Origin: Dyella flagellata
GTDB lineage: Bacteria; Pseudomonadota; Gammaproteobacteria; Xanthomonadales; Rhodanobacteraceae
Assembly: GCF_030160275.1 (NCBI RefSeq)
Contig: NZ_BSOA01000015.1
Span: 85,935-149,934, forward strand
Direction of reading: 5' to 3'
DNA: 64,000 bases
A program made the translations under genes and the position numbers. Position 1 is the stretch's first letter. Every line of letters begins with the position of its first letter. This document shows positions 51,987-60,317 of this stretch, one piece after another. The notes beneath the pieces are model-generated. The model was not told where the DNA came from. It saw nothing but the letters and a program-made list of their open reading frames with translations, and did not search any database.

Positions 51987-53036
51987 TTAATAGTCATAGA
52001 CATGCTCCACGGTCATTCCCTTGGCCGGCGCATCCACCAGGAACTTCGATAACTGGCGGACCGGCACCAGCAAGGCAAGTCGCCGTGTCTGCGCGGGCAT
52101 GGTAAGCGGCTGCTCGAACAACAGCCTCCAGTTGCCAGGAGGCTCCGGACCAGTGCCTCGTACCCATACGGAAACGAGTATCGTCGAAGCATTGCCGGCG
52201 ATGTCTTCGAGTCGAATGTCTTGTCGCGCCAGTGCGGTTGCGGCGATGCGAAAGTCGTAATAGCGCGGCAAAGCGAGCAGCGCGCGACCATTCGACAATC
52301 GTTGGATAAGCGTGACTTCGGGCGGCGCTTTCCAGTTTTCAGGCAGGTGATCGACGACTACATCGGTGGTCATCAAAGCTGGCGTATAAGCCGCGCGCGT
52401 CGCCTTCTCGATGAGCTTGGCATAGACAGCCTTGACGGCATATTCAGTTGTGAGTACGTAGCGGCGCTCCCACTTGCGCAGCAGGCAGGGGCCTGACAGC
52501 GGCACGTCGGTCCATAGATGCCGCAGCCTCGAAGTGAAGTCAAACAGATACCAGGGTTGCTGCCTGATGAAGTCGACGTACTCCTGCGCCGCCCTGGCCG
52601 CATAGCGGTCCTCGTCCGTAAGTTTTCGGCCGCCAAGCAACCAGCTCGCGCGCCCGATCGAATTCTCATAGGCCGAACGTAGAGCGTATTCCACGGTGGT
52701 GCTGGAGGCGATGACCCAGATCATGACGTGATAACCAGGGTTGAGCGGGTAGTGCTCGCGGATCTGCTCCCTGCTGACCGTTGCGTAACTCGACCAGAGC
52801 TGGCCGATCTGCTGCAAAAAGGGAAACACATGCGAAGGCTGGGCCTGCACGATACGCGCGTACTCGGCCGGGCTATGCACGAGATACCATTCTGGAAACG
52901 TAAGCAGGGTTTGCTCGGCACCGCGTCGAGCGTCCGGCGGTACGGCGCTTTCAGCTGGCAGGACACCGGCTGTCGCCACCGTGGCTGCCACCGCTGCCAG
53001 CAAGGCAAGCAGCATGCATTGGACTTTGCGCTTCAT
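51987..53036 (-). CDS. exported protein of unknown function in FAD/methyltransferase operon
   Basis: A 349-residue protein with a signal peptide (residues 1-24, ending ATAGV). The mature part contains LTFPEWYLVHSPAEYARI, PFLQQIGQLWSSYATV, TTVEYALRSAYENSIGR and RYYDFRIAATALARQDI. Many Trp, Tyr and Arg residues suggest a compact periplasmic protein. I do not recognise the family. Its ATG overlaps the stop of the fusion gene (ATGA), so it is translationally coupled to it and probably works in the same pathway. GGAGA lies 7-8 bases upstream. Confidence 0.7.
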   Translation of the reverse strand: MKRKVQCMLLALLAAVAATVATAGVLPAESAVPPDARRGAEQTLLTFPEWYLVHSPAEYARIVQAQPSHVFPFLQQIGQLWSSYATVSREQIREHYPLNPGYHVMIWVIASSTTVEYALRSAYENSIGRASWLLGGRKLTDEDRYAARAAQEYVDFIRQQPWYLFDFTSRLRHLWTDVPLSGPCLLRKWERRYVLTTEYAVKAVYAKLIEKATRAAYTPALMTTDVVVDHLPENWKAPPEVTLIQRLSNGRALLALPRYYDFRIAATALARQDIRLEDIAGNASTILVSVWVRGTGPEPPGNWRLLFEQPLTMPAQTRRLALLVPVRQLSKFLVDAPAKGMTVEHVYDY

Positions 53037-55249
53037 GCTTGATCTCCTATCCGCTGGAACGCCAACAGCAGGTTGTCGGAGGGGTCCCCAGCCTGTCGCA
53101 GACGCGGCCCCGTGTGACGAAAGCCCGCTGCCTCGATGCACCCGATCCAATGCTCAATGCTTGCAAAGTTGCGCAGCTCCCGCTGATTCGTCTCCCATGT
53201 CTCACCCAGGACTGCGTTGAAGACGGTATGCGCGAGCGAAACGAATGCATCCATTTCCGGCGTGGTGACATCGTGGTCTCGAACGACGAAAAACCCTCCC
53301 GGACGCACGATGTCCGCGATGGATTGCAGGAACGGCGCGAGTTTGTCGGACGCCATATGGTGCAGACCCACAAAGCAGCTCACCAGATCCGCGCTCTTCG
53401 GCGGCAACGCAATCGGGGCGTAGTCTTTCAATGGCACAAAGTCGCCCAGCTTGCGCAACTGTCCGCGCTCCACGATATCCACCGGGCTCATACCTGGAGC
53501 CACATCGTGCACCAGGCTCAGGTTGCCCTTGAGTTTCAGATGTTTGCGCAACGCACGCGCATAGCGGCCGGTCGTGCCGATTTCCACATAGTCGCGCAGG
53601 GAAGCGCTGCCAATCAGCGTAGCCGTTTGGCGAGCCATTTCTTCCTTCTGCGCGGCGAGCGAAGGCAGCGCATGCGTCAGCATCGCCAGGACCGGCGTGA
53701 TCGACCTCAGACCCGCCTGGATACTTCGATAGACAGCCTCGTCGTTGCCATGCTTGGCCACCTGCGATTTGATGAGGGCGTGTAGTCGCTCTTCCGGCAG
53801 CACGTGGAAGATGTTTTGCAGGAAAGCATAGAAGCGATCAGCAGCGCGCTCATCCCCATAGACTCTCTTGAACTGCGAGGCCTGGGCGGGGGACGGCGAG
53901 GGGGGGACGGCAAATTCGAGCATCGGCGTGTAGTAACGGTCCCAAAGAGCCCCGCGCAGCCGGTAACGCGGGTCCAGCTCCGCTTTCAAACGGAACATTT
54001 CTTTCGCTCGCGGGTAGGCTTGATGGAACTGCTCCGGCGTGGCGTGCAGTTGATATGGGAGGTAGTAGGTGCCCCCCACGGCGAGCACGGCATCGATAAG
54101 CTCGCGCGTCCATACCGCCACATGGTCCCTGGCGCCGTCGTCCGTGCGCTGTTTGTAATACAGCACGAAGGCGAAGGTCTCCCCGCGAGCCCATGCCATC
54201 ACCGTGCCGTCGTCCGCCGAGGCGTGGCGAATGGAAATATTGACGACGTTTACCTTGTTCCTCGACAACACCTTGCCCATCGCCGCGGCAAATTCGGCGA
54301 CGGCGACGACTGGCACGAAGTATTCCTGCAAGACGTAGGTGCGATCGAAACGGCCCAAGGGTTCCAGCTCGGCAACGTCATAGCCCGCCTCGTAATTTCG
54401 CCAGTGGACCTTTTTCCCCAAGTGCAGGATCGGGTCATACAGAAACTCGCGCCGGAATTTTCCCAGCGGTGTTTCCGTGATCGCCCAGAGCAGGTATTTG
54501 GCCAGCCAGAAGCCGCGCTTCAGCGGCTGCAAGCGAGGTGCCGTGGCGCGTTTATCGGTAATCGTCCAACTGACGGCCCGGCCACGCGAGTAAGTCGGCG
54601 GATACAGGTCGAAGTTATGGAACACGACCTCTTGCCGTGCGCGAATGTTGGCCTCGAACCAGGCTTTGTAGTCCGCCATGGGCATCTTCACGTCCGTCCT
54701 TGCGACGCGCGTGTTCGGCACCAGTTCGAGCTCAGCCTCGACGATGATGCCAATGCCTCCGTAACCACCGATGGCGGCATGGAACAACTTGGCGTTCTCT
54801 TGCCGACTTGCCTCGACGACGTCGCCATTGGCAAGTACGAGAGTAATCGCGCGAACGGACAGAACGACCGGACCAAGTCCCATGTAGCGGCCGTGTGCAT
54901 TGACCGACAGAGCGCCACCGACCGTGAAGTTGGCATAGGTTTGCATGATCTTTACGGCCAGCCCATGCGGATCGATGAAGCGCTGGATGTCGCACCAGCG
55001 GATGCCCGCCTGAACACGTATGACGGCAGCCACGGGATCGAAACGAAGTACACGATTGAGCTGGCGCAGGTCGAGATGCAGGCTGCCTGGGCTGGCGGTT
55101 TGCCCGCCCATGCTGAAGTGGCCGCCACCGATGGATATCGGGAGCTGCGTTTGACGCAGTACGTCGACCACCTCTTGCGTGGTGGTTGGCGTGGCTACGG
55201 AGAAGACCGCAATACGGTTGAGCTGAGTGACGTCATTGACGGTAGCCAT
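53033..55249 (-). CDS. fusion of FAD-linked oxidase and SAM-dependent methyltransferase
   Basis: A 738-residue two-domain protein. Residues 1-~460 are a PCMH/FAD_binding_4 oxidoreductase: PISIGGGHFSMGGQTASPGS near 37, NFTVGGALSVNAHGRYMGLG near 107, YGGIGIIVEAELELVPNTRV near 165, and an aldonolactone-oxidase-like substrate half. Residues ~480-738 look like a class I methyltransferase: YVEIGTTGRYARALRKHLK (motif I region), SADLVSCFVGLHHM, and DIVRPGGFFVVRDHD. The reading frame is continuous with no frameshift. The reaction is unknown; it may oxidise and methylate one lipid or sugar-like substrate. ATG 55249 follows AAGGTG. It lies between a DUF805 gene (7-base gap) and an exported protein (4-base overlap). 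Confidence 0.82.
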   Translation of the reverse strand: MATVNDVTQLNRIAVFSVATPTTTQEVVDVLRQTQLPISIGGGHFSMGGQTASPGSLHLDLRQLNRVLRFDPVAAVIRVQAGIRWCDIQRFIDPHGLAVKIMQTYANFTVGGALSVNAHGRYMGLGPVVLSVRAITLVLANGDVVEASRQENAKLFHAAIGGYGGIGIIVEAELELVPNTRVARTDVKMPMADYKAWFEANIRARQEVVFHNFDLYPPTYSRGRAVSWTITDKRATAPRLQPLKRGFWLAKYLLWAITETPLGKFRREFLYDPILHLGKKVHWRNYEAGYDVAELEPLGRFDRTYVLQEYFVPVVAVAEFAAAMGKVLSRNKVNVVNISIRHASADDGTVMAWARGETFAFVLYYKQRTDDGARDHVAVWTRELIDAVLAVGGTYYLPYQLHATPEQFHQAYPRAKEMFRLKAELDPRYRLRGALWDRYYTPMLEFAVPPSPSPAQASQFKRVYGDERAADRFYAFLQNIFHVLPEERLHALIKSQVAKHGNDEAVYRSIQAGLRSITPVLAMLTHALPSLAAQKEEMARQTATLIGSASLRDYVEIGTTGRYARALRKHLKLKGNLSLVHDVAPGMSPVDIVERGQLRKLGDFVPLKDYAPIALPPKSADLVSCFVGLHHMASDKLAPFLQSIADIVRPGGFFVVRDHDVTTPEMDAFVSLAHTVFNAVLGETWETNQRELRNFASIEHWIGCIEAAGFRHTGPRLRQAGDPSDNLLLAFQRIGDQA

Positions 55250-55256
55250 CGGCCGG

Positions 55257-55628
55257 TCACCTTGCGATATCGACTTTGAGATAGTCCGCATGGCTGGCCG
55301 GATCGACGCCATATCGGTTTTCGTGCGCCACACCACGCCGTAGCAATTGGATGAACAGCCAGATCGGCCCTATCACCGGCACGATTGCCGCGGCTACAGC
55401 CAAACCCGATCGATCGACGTCATGCAGGCGTCGCACCGCCAGGGCAATCGCGCACCCGATGAACAGGACAGCGAACGATCCGGATCCAAAGTCGCCGAAG
55501 AAATGGCCAAACAAACCGCCGAACGCGCTGCAAAAAAGTGCTGCCATAATGAGTCGTGACAGCCATTCACTGCGCGTGATGCGGCCACGTATCCGAAAAA
55601 ACGTCGCTACGATGGCAAGCATAGACAT
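55257..55628 (-). CDS. DUF805 membrane protein
   Basis: A 123-residue DUF805-like protein: an RIRGRITRSEWLSRLI opening, about three hydrophobic segments, and the family motif AVRRLHDVDRSGLAVAAAIV in the middle, ending with charged residues. Its function is unknown in all bacteria I know of. AGGAG precedes ATG 55628. It is the first gene of the operon with the FAD/methyltransferase fusion, facing the XRE regulator. Confidence 0.82.
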   Translation of the reverse strand: MSMLAIVATFFRIRGRITRSEWLSRLIMAALFCSAFGGLFGHFFGDFGSGSFAVLFIGCAIALAVRRLHDVDRSGLAVAAAIVPVIGPIWLFIQLLRRGVAHENRYGVDPASHADYLKVDIAR

Positions 55629-55812
55629 CTTCCGTGCTCCTTTTGATGGTTTGCTACGCACACGCTCATCCGTCCCGTGGGCCGGGATTGACGGCATGGA
55701 GATTGACTTCCCCTCTTTGTGGGCCTGGCGAACCAGCGCCGGAAATCAGCTTGCGCCAGGCGCTTTCTGCGAGCAATGCACTGATTCCAAGCGGTCGCAC
55801 CACGAAACCACA

Positions 55813-55831
55813 GGTATCAAATTGTGATACC
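55813..55831. promoter_or_regulatory. perfect 19-bp palindromic operator candidate
   Basis: GGTATCA-AATTG-TGATACC, a perfect inverted repeat with 7-base arms and a 5-base centre, AT-rich against a GC-rich background. It lies 31 bases upstream of the XRE regulator start and about 185 bases upstream of the divergent DUF805 operon. It is well placed to be the binding site of that regulator; this is an inference. Confidence 0.6.
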
Positions 55832-55861
55832 TTCTTTCAATCAGGCATCAAGGCCAATGAA

Positions 55862-56611
55862 ATGTCGGCGTCCGCCCTACTCGTGCATGCCATTCGCGCC
55901 GAGTTGCGTCAGCGCGGAATCACCTATCGCGAACTGGCCGCCATGCTCGGAGTCAGCGAACCCACCATCAAACGTGATCTCAGCCGTGGCGGCTTTACCC
56001 TGCAGCGCCTGGACAGCATTTGTGACGTGCTGGGTTTGAGCCTGGAAGACCTGATCAAGGCCGAGCGCTCCGCCGCCACCGCGATCACCGAACTCAGCCA
56101 TAAGCAGGAATCCTCGCTGATCGCCGATCCAAAGCTGCTGCTGACGACCTATCTCATCCTCAACAACTGGCGCTTCGGCGAAATCATGTCGACCTTCCGC
56201 ATCGACGAGAACGAACTGGTTTCGCTGTTGTTGAAGCTCGATGCCCTGAAAATCATTGACTACCGGCCACCCACCCGCATCCGCAAGCTGACGGCACGCA
56301 ACTTCTCCTGGCGCAAGGATGGGCCGGTGCATCGGTTCTTCATGGCGCGCGTGCTGCCCGAATTTTTCGGTGAACGGTTCGACGGCGCGGGCGATGCTTT
56401 TCATTTTGTCGGCGCCACCCTGTCGGAAGGGTCACGGGCACGCATGCAGGCTGCCATGGCTCACCTGATCGAGGAGTTCGAGCAGTTGGCGCGCGCCGAT
56501 GCCCGCCTCCCCCTGACGGTTCGCGACGGCTGCAGCGCGATCGTAGCCTTCCGCCGCTGGGAGTTTTCGGAATTCACTCACTTGCGCCGACGGCGTGGTG
56601 CGGCCGGTTGA
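55862..56611 (+). CDS. XRE-family transcriptional regulator
   Basis: A 249-residue protein with an N-terminal Cro/CI helix-turn-helix (LVHAIRAELRQRGITYRELA, AMLGVSEPTIKRDLSRGGF, LDSICDVLGLSLEDLI) and a ~170-residue C-terminal domain with LLTTYLILNNWRFGEIMSTF and a likely ligand or partner surface. No peptidase or kinase motif is seen in that domain. ATG 55862 has AAGG upstream; the frame to 55634 is not protein-like. A perfect palindrome lies just upstream, suggesting autoregulation and control of the divergent operon. Confidence 0.85.
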   Translation: MSASALLVHAIRAELRQRGITYRELAAMLGVSEPTIKRDLSRGGFTLQRLDSICDVLGLSLEDLIKAERSAATAITELSHKQESSLIADPKLLLTTYLILNNWRFGEIMSTFRIDENELVSLLLKLDALKIIDYRPPTRIRKLTARNFSWRKDGPVHRFFMARVLPEFFGERFDGAGDAFHFVGATLSEGSRARMQAAMAHLIEEFEQLARADARLPLTVRDGCSAIVAFRRWEFSEFTHLRRRRGAAG

Positions 56612-56730
56612 AAGCTCCTGATGGCCTGACGCGTGGCCTGTCACCAACTCGGCAGCTTCCCGCTCAACGAAGTCCTACGGACTTAAGACGGACACGGCGG
56701 TTGGTCGCACGAGGGGTTGCGGGTGACGTA

Positions 56731-57021
56731 TTACAAATGGAAGTACCAAACCGGGGCACATGCTGCCAAACCGGCGAGCGCCTGGGTGGACAGAACGGCC
56801 AGCGCACGCCTGGGCATGCGGGGCAGCCATTGGATGGCAAAGTACGCAATGATGGGGAGCTGACAGACCATCAGCAGCTGGAATAGATGAGCGGCGGCGC
56901 CTTCATCGGCTTGGTGCGCCGCGCCAAACTGGGCGATATAACCGAGCACCATGGCCAAGGCGGCCAAGGACATCAGCACGGGGACCAAGGCACTGGGACG
57001 CACAAAGGGATTGGTGTTCAT
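56731..57021 (-). CDS. small membrane protein divergent from the borosin locus
   Basis: A 96-residue protein with three hydrophobic segments (about 12-34, 46-63 and 73-95). No family recognised. It is divergent from the borosin methyltransferase across about 160 bases, so a shared regulatory region is possible, but a functional link is not shown. The 120 bases between it and the XRE gene are otherwise empty. Confidence 0.5.
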   Translation of the reverse strand: MNTNPFVRPSALVPVLMSLAALAMVLGYIAQFGAAHQADEGAAAHLFQLLMVCQLPIIAYFAIQWLPRMPRRALAVLSTQALAGLAACAPVWYFHL

Positions 57022-57184
57022 CGACTCTGCCCGGCTTGGAACTCATGACATGTATACACCCGTGGGCAGGAGACGCGACTCCCCATAAGTGGCAAAGCAC
57101 CTGCTTCTTAACATTGGGCATGTATGTTGCTTTGCTCTTGGTTTGTTTTCGCACGCCACTTTACAAACTGCACAGGCATCTGCC

Positions 57185-58027
57185 ATGGATACTTCCGCCT
57201 TGACACATTCGAACAATACCTGCCGCGGCAGCTTGGCCTGCGTCGGCATGGGTATGACTTTGGGCTCCCATCTCACGCCGTTGGCGCGCAGCCATATCGA
57301 GCGCGCGGATGTGGTGTTCGCGGCGCTTTCGGATGGGATCGTGGAAAAGTGGCTGCAACGCCTGCATCCGGATGTGCGCAGCCTTCAGCCTTACTACCAG
57401 GAGGGCAAGTCCCGATTGAAAACCTATCGGGAGTGGGTAGCTCTGATAATGGCCGAGGTGCGTGCCGGCAAACGGGTTTGCGGCGTGTTCTACGGTCATC
57501 CCGGCATCTTTGCGTGGTCGCCGCACAAGGCCATCGAGATGGCGCGGGCGGAAGGTTACGAGGCACATATGGAGCCGGGCATCTCCGCCGAGGACTGCCT
57601 TTATGCCGACCTGGGGATCGACCCCGGCCGCTTCGGCTGCCAGCACTTCGAGGCTAGCCAGTTGCTGTTCTATGAGCGGCGCATCGATCCGGCCGGCTAC
57701 CTGGTGCTGTGGCAGGTCGGACTGGTAGGTGATTGGTCGCTGGCGCGGTTCCAGACGGGACCCGCGTACCGCCAGGTGCTGGTGGATCGGTTGAGTCAGG
57801 ACTACCCGCTCGATCACGAGGTGATTGTTTACCGAGGCGCAACCCTGCCGATCGAGAAGCCGCGCGTCCGTCGCGTCGCCCTGTGTGACCTACCCAATAT
57901 CCCGTTGACCGTCGAGGAAACGGTCGTCCTGCCCCCGGCGGAACCCTTGAGGTTGAACCTGGCGATGCGGGAGCGGCTGGATGCGTTGGACGCCCTGGAG
58001 AAAGCAGGCAAGGAGGTGCAAGCCTAA
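57185..58027 (+). CDS. split borosin peptide alpha-N-methyltransferase
   Basis: A 280-residue tetrapyrrole-methylase-fold enzyme predicted to methylate backbone amides of a precursor peptide with SAM. From the N-terminus: SAM site LACVGMGMTLGSHLTPLARS (from 17), FYGHPGIFAWSPHKAIEMA (102-120), MEPGISAEDCLYADLGIDPG (129-148), GCQHFEASQLL (151-161) and VLWQVGLVG. These are the borosin hallmarks in OphMA and SonM. The OphMA catalytic Tyr66/Arg72/Tyr76 map to Tyr71, Arg77 and Tyr81 with the same spacing. The chain ends after a helix with no fused clasp or core, so it is a split enzyme. ATG 57185 is chosen because the methylase fold starts there; the frame to 57089 adds signal-like sequence and is doubtful. 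Confidence 0.9.
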   Translation: MDTSALTHSNNTCRGSLACVGMGMTLGSHLTPLARSHIERADVVFAALSDGIVEKWLQRLHPDVRSLQPYYQEGKSRLKTYREWVALIMAEVRAGKRVCGVFYGHPGIFAWSPHKAIEMARAEGYEAHMEPGISAEDCLYADLGIDPGRFGCQHFEASQLLFYERRIDPAGYLVLWQVGLVGDWSLARFQTGPAYRQVLVDRLSQDYPLDHEVIVYRGATLPIEKPRVRRVALCDLPNIPLTVEETVVLPPAEPLRLNLAMRERLDALDALEKAGKEVQA

Positions 58028-58094
58028 GTGCTTTGCCGAGGAATGATATTTGCTTAGGCCGCCGTGCATCGTGGCATCGCGGCACCCGATGTGC

Positions 58095-58136
58095 GCATCG
58101 CCATAATCAGGCGCGATAATGGCCTGGGGGCGATGC
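58095..58136 (+). promoter_or_regulatory. hairpin in methyltransferase-precursor spacer
   Basis: GCATCGCC (58095-58102) and GGCGATGC (58129-58136) pair exactly, and inside them GCCAT and ATGGC can pair as well. The element sits in the 188-base gap between methyltransferase and precursor. There is no U-tract, so it is more likely an mRNA-stability or processing element than a terminator. Confidence 0.4.
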
Positions 58137-58215
58137 CTAGGCATGACAGCAAGCACCTGCGTGCGCTGTCCTGCTGCACCACCATTACCAAATAGAAAAA
58201 CAGGGGAGAAATGTC

Positions 58216-58500
58216 ATGACTGACACAATCGATTTACTGGAAGCCATCGGCCAGGATGCTTCGTTGCGCCATGCTTCGGCGGAAGACCTGGGCAAAGTGC
58301 TGGCTCAGGCACAGGCATCCGAGGCGCTGACCGCAGCAGTGGCGTCGGGGGACAGTACACGCCTGTCCGCGGAATTCGGACTCATGCAGAATAAAACTCC
58401 GGAAGGCATCCTGTCCCCGGCACGCGAGGACGAACCGGAAGAAGAAGACCCGCTGGAAGCACCGGTTCCCGACGCAAACCCATTGCCGTCCCAAAAATAG
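58216..58500 (+). CDS. borosin precursor peptide (split type)
   Basis: A 94-residue protein. Residues 1-~55 look like the helical borosin-binding leader of split precursors: LLEAIGQDASLRHASAEDLG, then ALTAAVASGDSTRLSAEFG, with the IGQDA and SGD elements seen in SonA-type leaders. The C-terminal ~38 residues are flexible, with NKTPEGILSPAR followed by an acidic run (EDEPEEEDPLEAPVPD) and PLPSQK. The core is expected in this tail; candidate methylation sites are the hydrophobic GIL and PLEAPVP segments, but which residues are modified cannot be read from sequence. The ribosome site AGGGGAGA is the best in this region, implying high expression. No Cys or signal peptide. Confidence 0.8.
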   Translation: MTDTIDLLEAIGQDASLRHASAEDLGKVLAQAQASEALTAAVASGDSTRLSAEFGLMQNKTPEGILSPAREDEPEEEDPLEAPVPDANPLPSQK

Positions 58501-58511
58501 GCGACACGCAC

Positions 58512-60317
58512 GTGCCCGGATTGCCGAGCCGCACCCGCTTCTGGCCCACCATGATGGCTGTGGCATGGTGCGCGCTCGCGCAACCTGGATACGCGAATAC
58601 CCCGATAACGGACTCCTCCAAGTTTCTCGACCAGGCCGAAAGCCTGCGACTGCAAGACCACGCGCAATTTGTGCGGATGCTGGAACAGATCCAGCCCCAA
58701 GCCCATGCTTTGTCCGAAAGCGAGCAATGGCATCTGCGCTACCTCAATGCATGGGAATCCATCTATGAGGGCAGCTCTGGCAAATCGGAGCCTGAGCTTC
58801 ACCAGATCATCGACCGCTCGGGTGACCCGGCGCTGATCGCCAAAGCGTCCTCGTTGATGTTGAAAATCCTGTCGACCAACAGGCGCTACGAGGAAGCCTT
58901 TGCGCTGGCCAATCACCTGGCTTCCATCCTGCCCGAGGTCAAGGACCCATCCATACGCTTCCTCCTGCTGACCAATCTGTCACAGACCTTGGATTTTGCC
59001 GACCAGACCGATCTGGCGGTCCAGTACGCACGCATGGCGGGGGAAGCCATCCCACCTGGAGAGACGGCATGTCGTCCACTCGCATTCCAGGCCGCCGCGC
59101 TCTACAACGGCAAACGGCTGACATCAACCAGCTCGGAACTGCGCCAAGCCATCGATGTCTGCACGAACGCCCGGCAACCAGTGGTCGCCAATGCCATGTG
59201 GCTCATCCTGGTCGACCTTTATTTGGAGGAAAGCCAGCCAAAGAAGGCCATGGCCTTGCTCGACCAGATCGCCCCCTCTATCCAGACTGCTCATTATTAC
59301 GAGCACATGCTGTCCTTCCAGGTAAAGCGCGCGCAGGCCTACCTCAAATTAGGCGACGATGAGGAGGCCAAAAAGGCCGGACTGGCAGTCTTGGCCATGA
59401 GCCAGCCAGACGACCTCAGCGAGCGCCTGATGGACGACTATCAGGTGCTCTACCAGGTCGAGAAGAATCAAGGCCATACGGTCGCCGCACTCGCCTACTA
59501 CGAACACTATTCCGCCCTGAACAAGAGTCATCTCGACGACATCCATACCCGGGCTCTCGCCTACGATATGGTCGAGCAAAACTTGCTGCTGCAGAAAATG
59601 CAGGCAGAAAGCCTGAGCAAACAGAACAGCATCCTGAAGTTGCGTGAGGCACTGAGCAGCAAGGCGGTCGAGACCAGCCGGCTCTACATCGCCTTGCTAC
59701 TGGTGCTGTTGGTATCGGTGGTGTTCTGGCTGTTCCGGCTCAAGCGCTCGCAGCTTCGTTTCAAGGAGCTGTCCTGCCTGGACGGGCTCACCAGCATTTC
59801 CAACCATCAACACTTTGTCGGTGAAGCCGAACGTATCTTGCAGTCGCTGGAAAAAAGACAGGGCAACGCCTGTCTGATAGCCATCGATCTGGATCATTTC
59901 AAGCAGATCAACGATGCGCACGGCCATGCACTAGGTGACATCGTGCTCAAGCGCACGGTGGCCATTTGCCGGCAGCAACTGCGCCCATATGATTTGTTCG
60001 GCCGGCTTGGCGGCGAGGAATTCTGCATCCTGCTGGTCGATTGCCGGCGCGAGCAGGGCATGGCCATGGCCGAGCGCATCCGCGCGGTCATCGAAGCAAC
60101 GCTGGTGGACGCCGAAGGAGCATTCATATCGTTTTCTGCCAGCCTCGGGCTGGCCTGTACGCATAAATCCGGTTATGACTTGCAGCGCCTGAGCAAAGAT
60201 GCGGATGCGGCGCTCTATAGGGCCAAACGGACTGGACGCAACCGGCTTGTAGCAAGTGGGGAGCATGTTGATCCAGCCGAAGCCCAGCCAGCCGGGATGC
60301 GCGCAAGCTCGCGTTAA
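58512..60317 (+). CDS. TPR-containing membrane diguanylate cyclase (copy A)
   Basis: A 601-residue protein. A signal peptide covers about residues 12-28. The periplasmic part (~35-385) is helical with tetratricopeptide-like repeats (KASSLMLKILSTNRRYEEAF, QAYLKLGDDEEAKKAGLAVL). One membrane segment is at 391-409. The cytoplasmic GGDEF domain has DLDHFKQINDAHGHALGD and GGEEF at 500-504, preceded by the I-site RPYD at 491-494, so active c-di-GMP synthesis with product inhibition is expected. The start is GTG 58512, only 11 bases after the precursor stop, so it is probably co-transcribed with the borosin genes. ATG 58551 is an alternative. Confidence 0.88.
   Translation: MPGLPSRTRFWPTMMAVAWCALAQPGYANTPITDSSKFLDQAESLRLQDHAQFVRMLEQIQPQAHALSESEQWHLRYLNAWESIYEGSSGKSEPELHQIIDRSGDPALIAKASSLMLKILSTNRRYEEAFALANHLASILPEVKDPSIRFLLLTNLSQTLDFADQTDLAVQYARMAGEAIPPGETACRPLAFQAAALYNGKRLTSTSSELRQAIDVCTNARQPVVANAMWLILVDLYLEESQPKKAMALLDQIAPSIQTAHYYEHMLSFQVKRAQAYLKLGDDEEAKKAGLAVLAMSQPDDLSERLMDDYQVLYQVEKNQGHTVAALAYYEHYSALNKSHLDDIHTRALAYDMVEQNLLLQKMQAESLSKQNSILKLREALSSKAVETSRLYIALLLVLLVSVVFWLFRLKRSQLRFKELSCLDGLTSISNHQHFVGEAERILQSLEKRQGNACLIAIDLDHFKQINDAHGHALGDIVLKRTVAICRQQLRPYDLFGRLGGEEFCILLVDCRREQGMAMAERIRAVIEATLVDAEGAFISFSASLGLACTHKSGYDLQRLSKDADAALYRAKRTGRNRLVASGEHVDPAEAQPAGMRASSR

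Noticed and set aside
53804-55279. 491-codon plus-strand frame opposite the FAD/methyltransferase fusion
   Set aside because: Antisense shadow of a gene with clear FAD and methyltransferase motifs; no ribosome site.
57089-57184. Signal-peptide-like N-terminal extension of the borosin methyltransferase
   Set aside because: The extension precedes the normal start of the methylase fold, and a SAM-dependent peptide methyltransferase should be cytoplasmic. ATG 57185 gives a protein of normal length, although its own ribosome site is weak.
57185-58027. Assignment as a cobalamin/sirohaem or rRNA (RsmI) tetrapyrrole methylase
   Set aside because: Those families lack the FYGHPG, PGISAEDC and GC-FEAS combination and the Tyr-x5-Arg-x3-Tyr set. 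No cobalamin or sirohaem genes are nearby.
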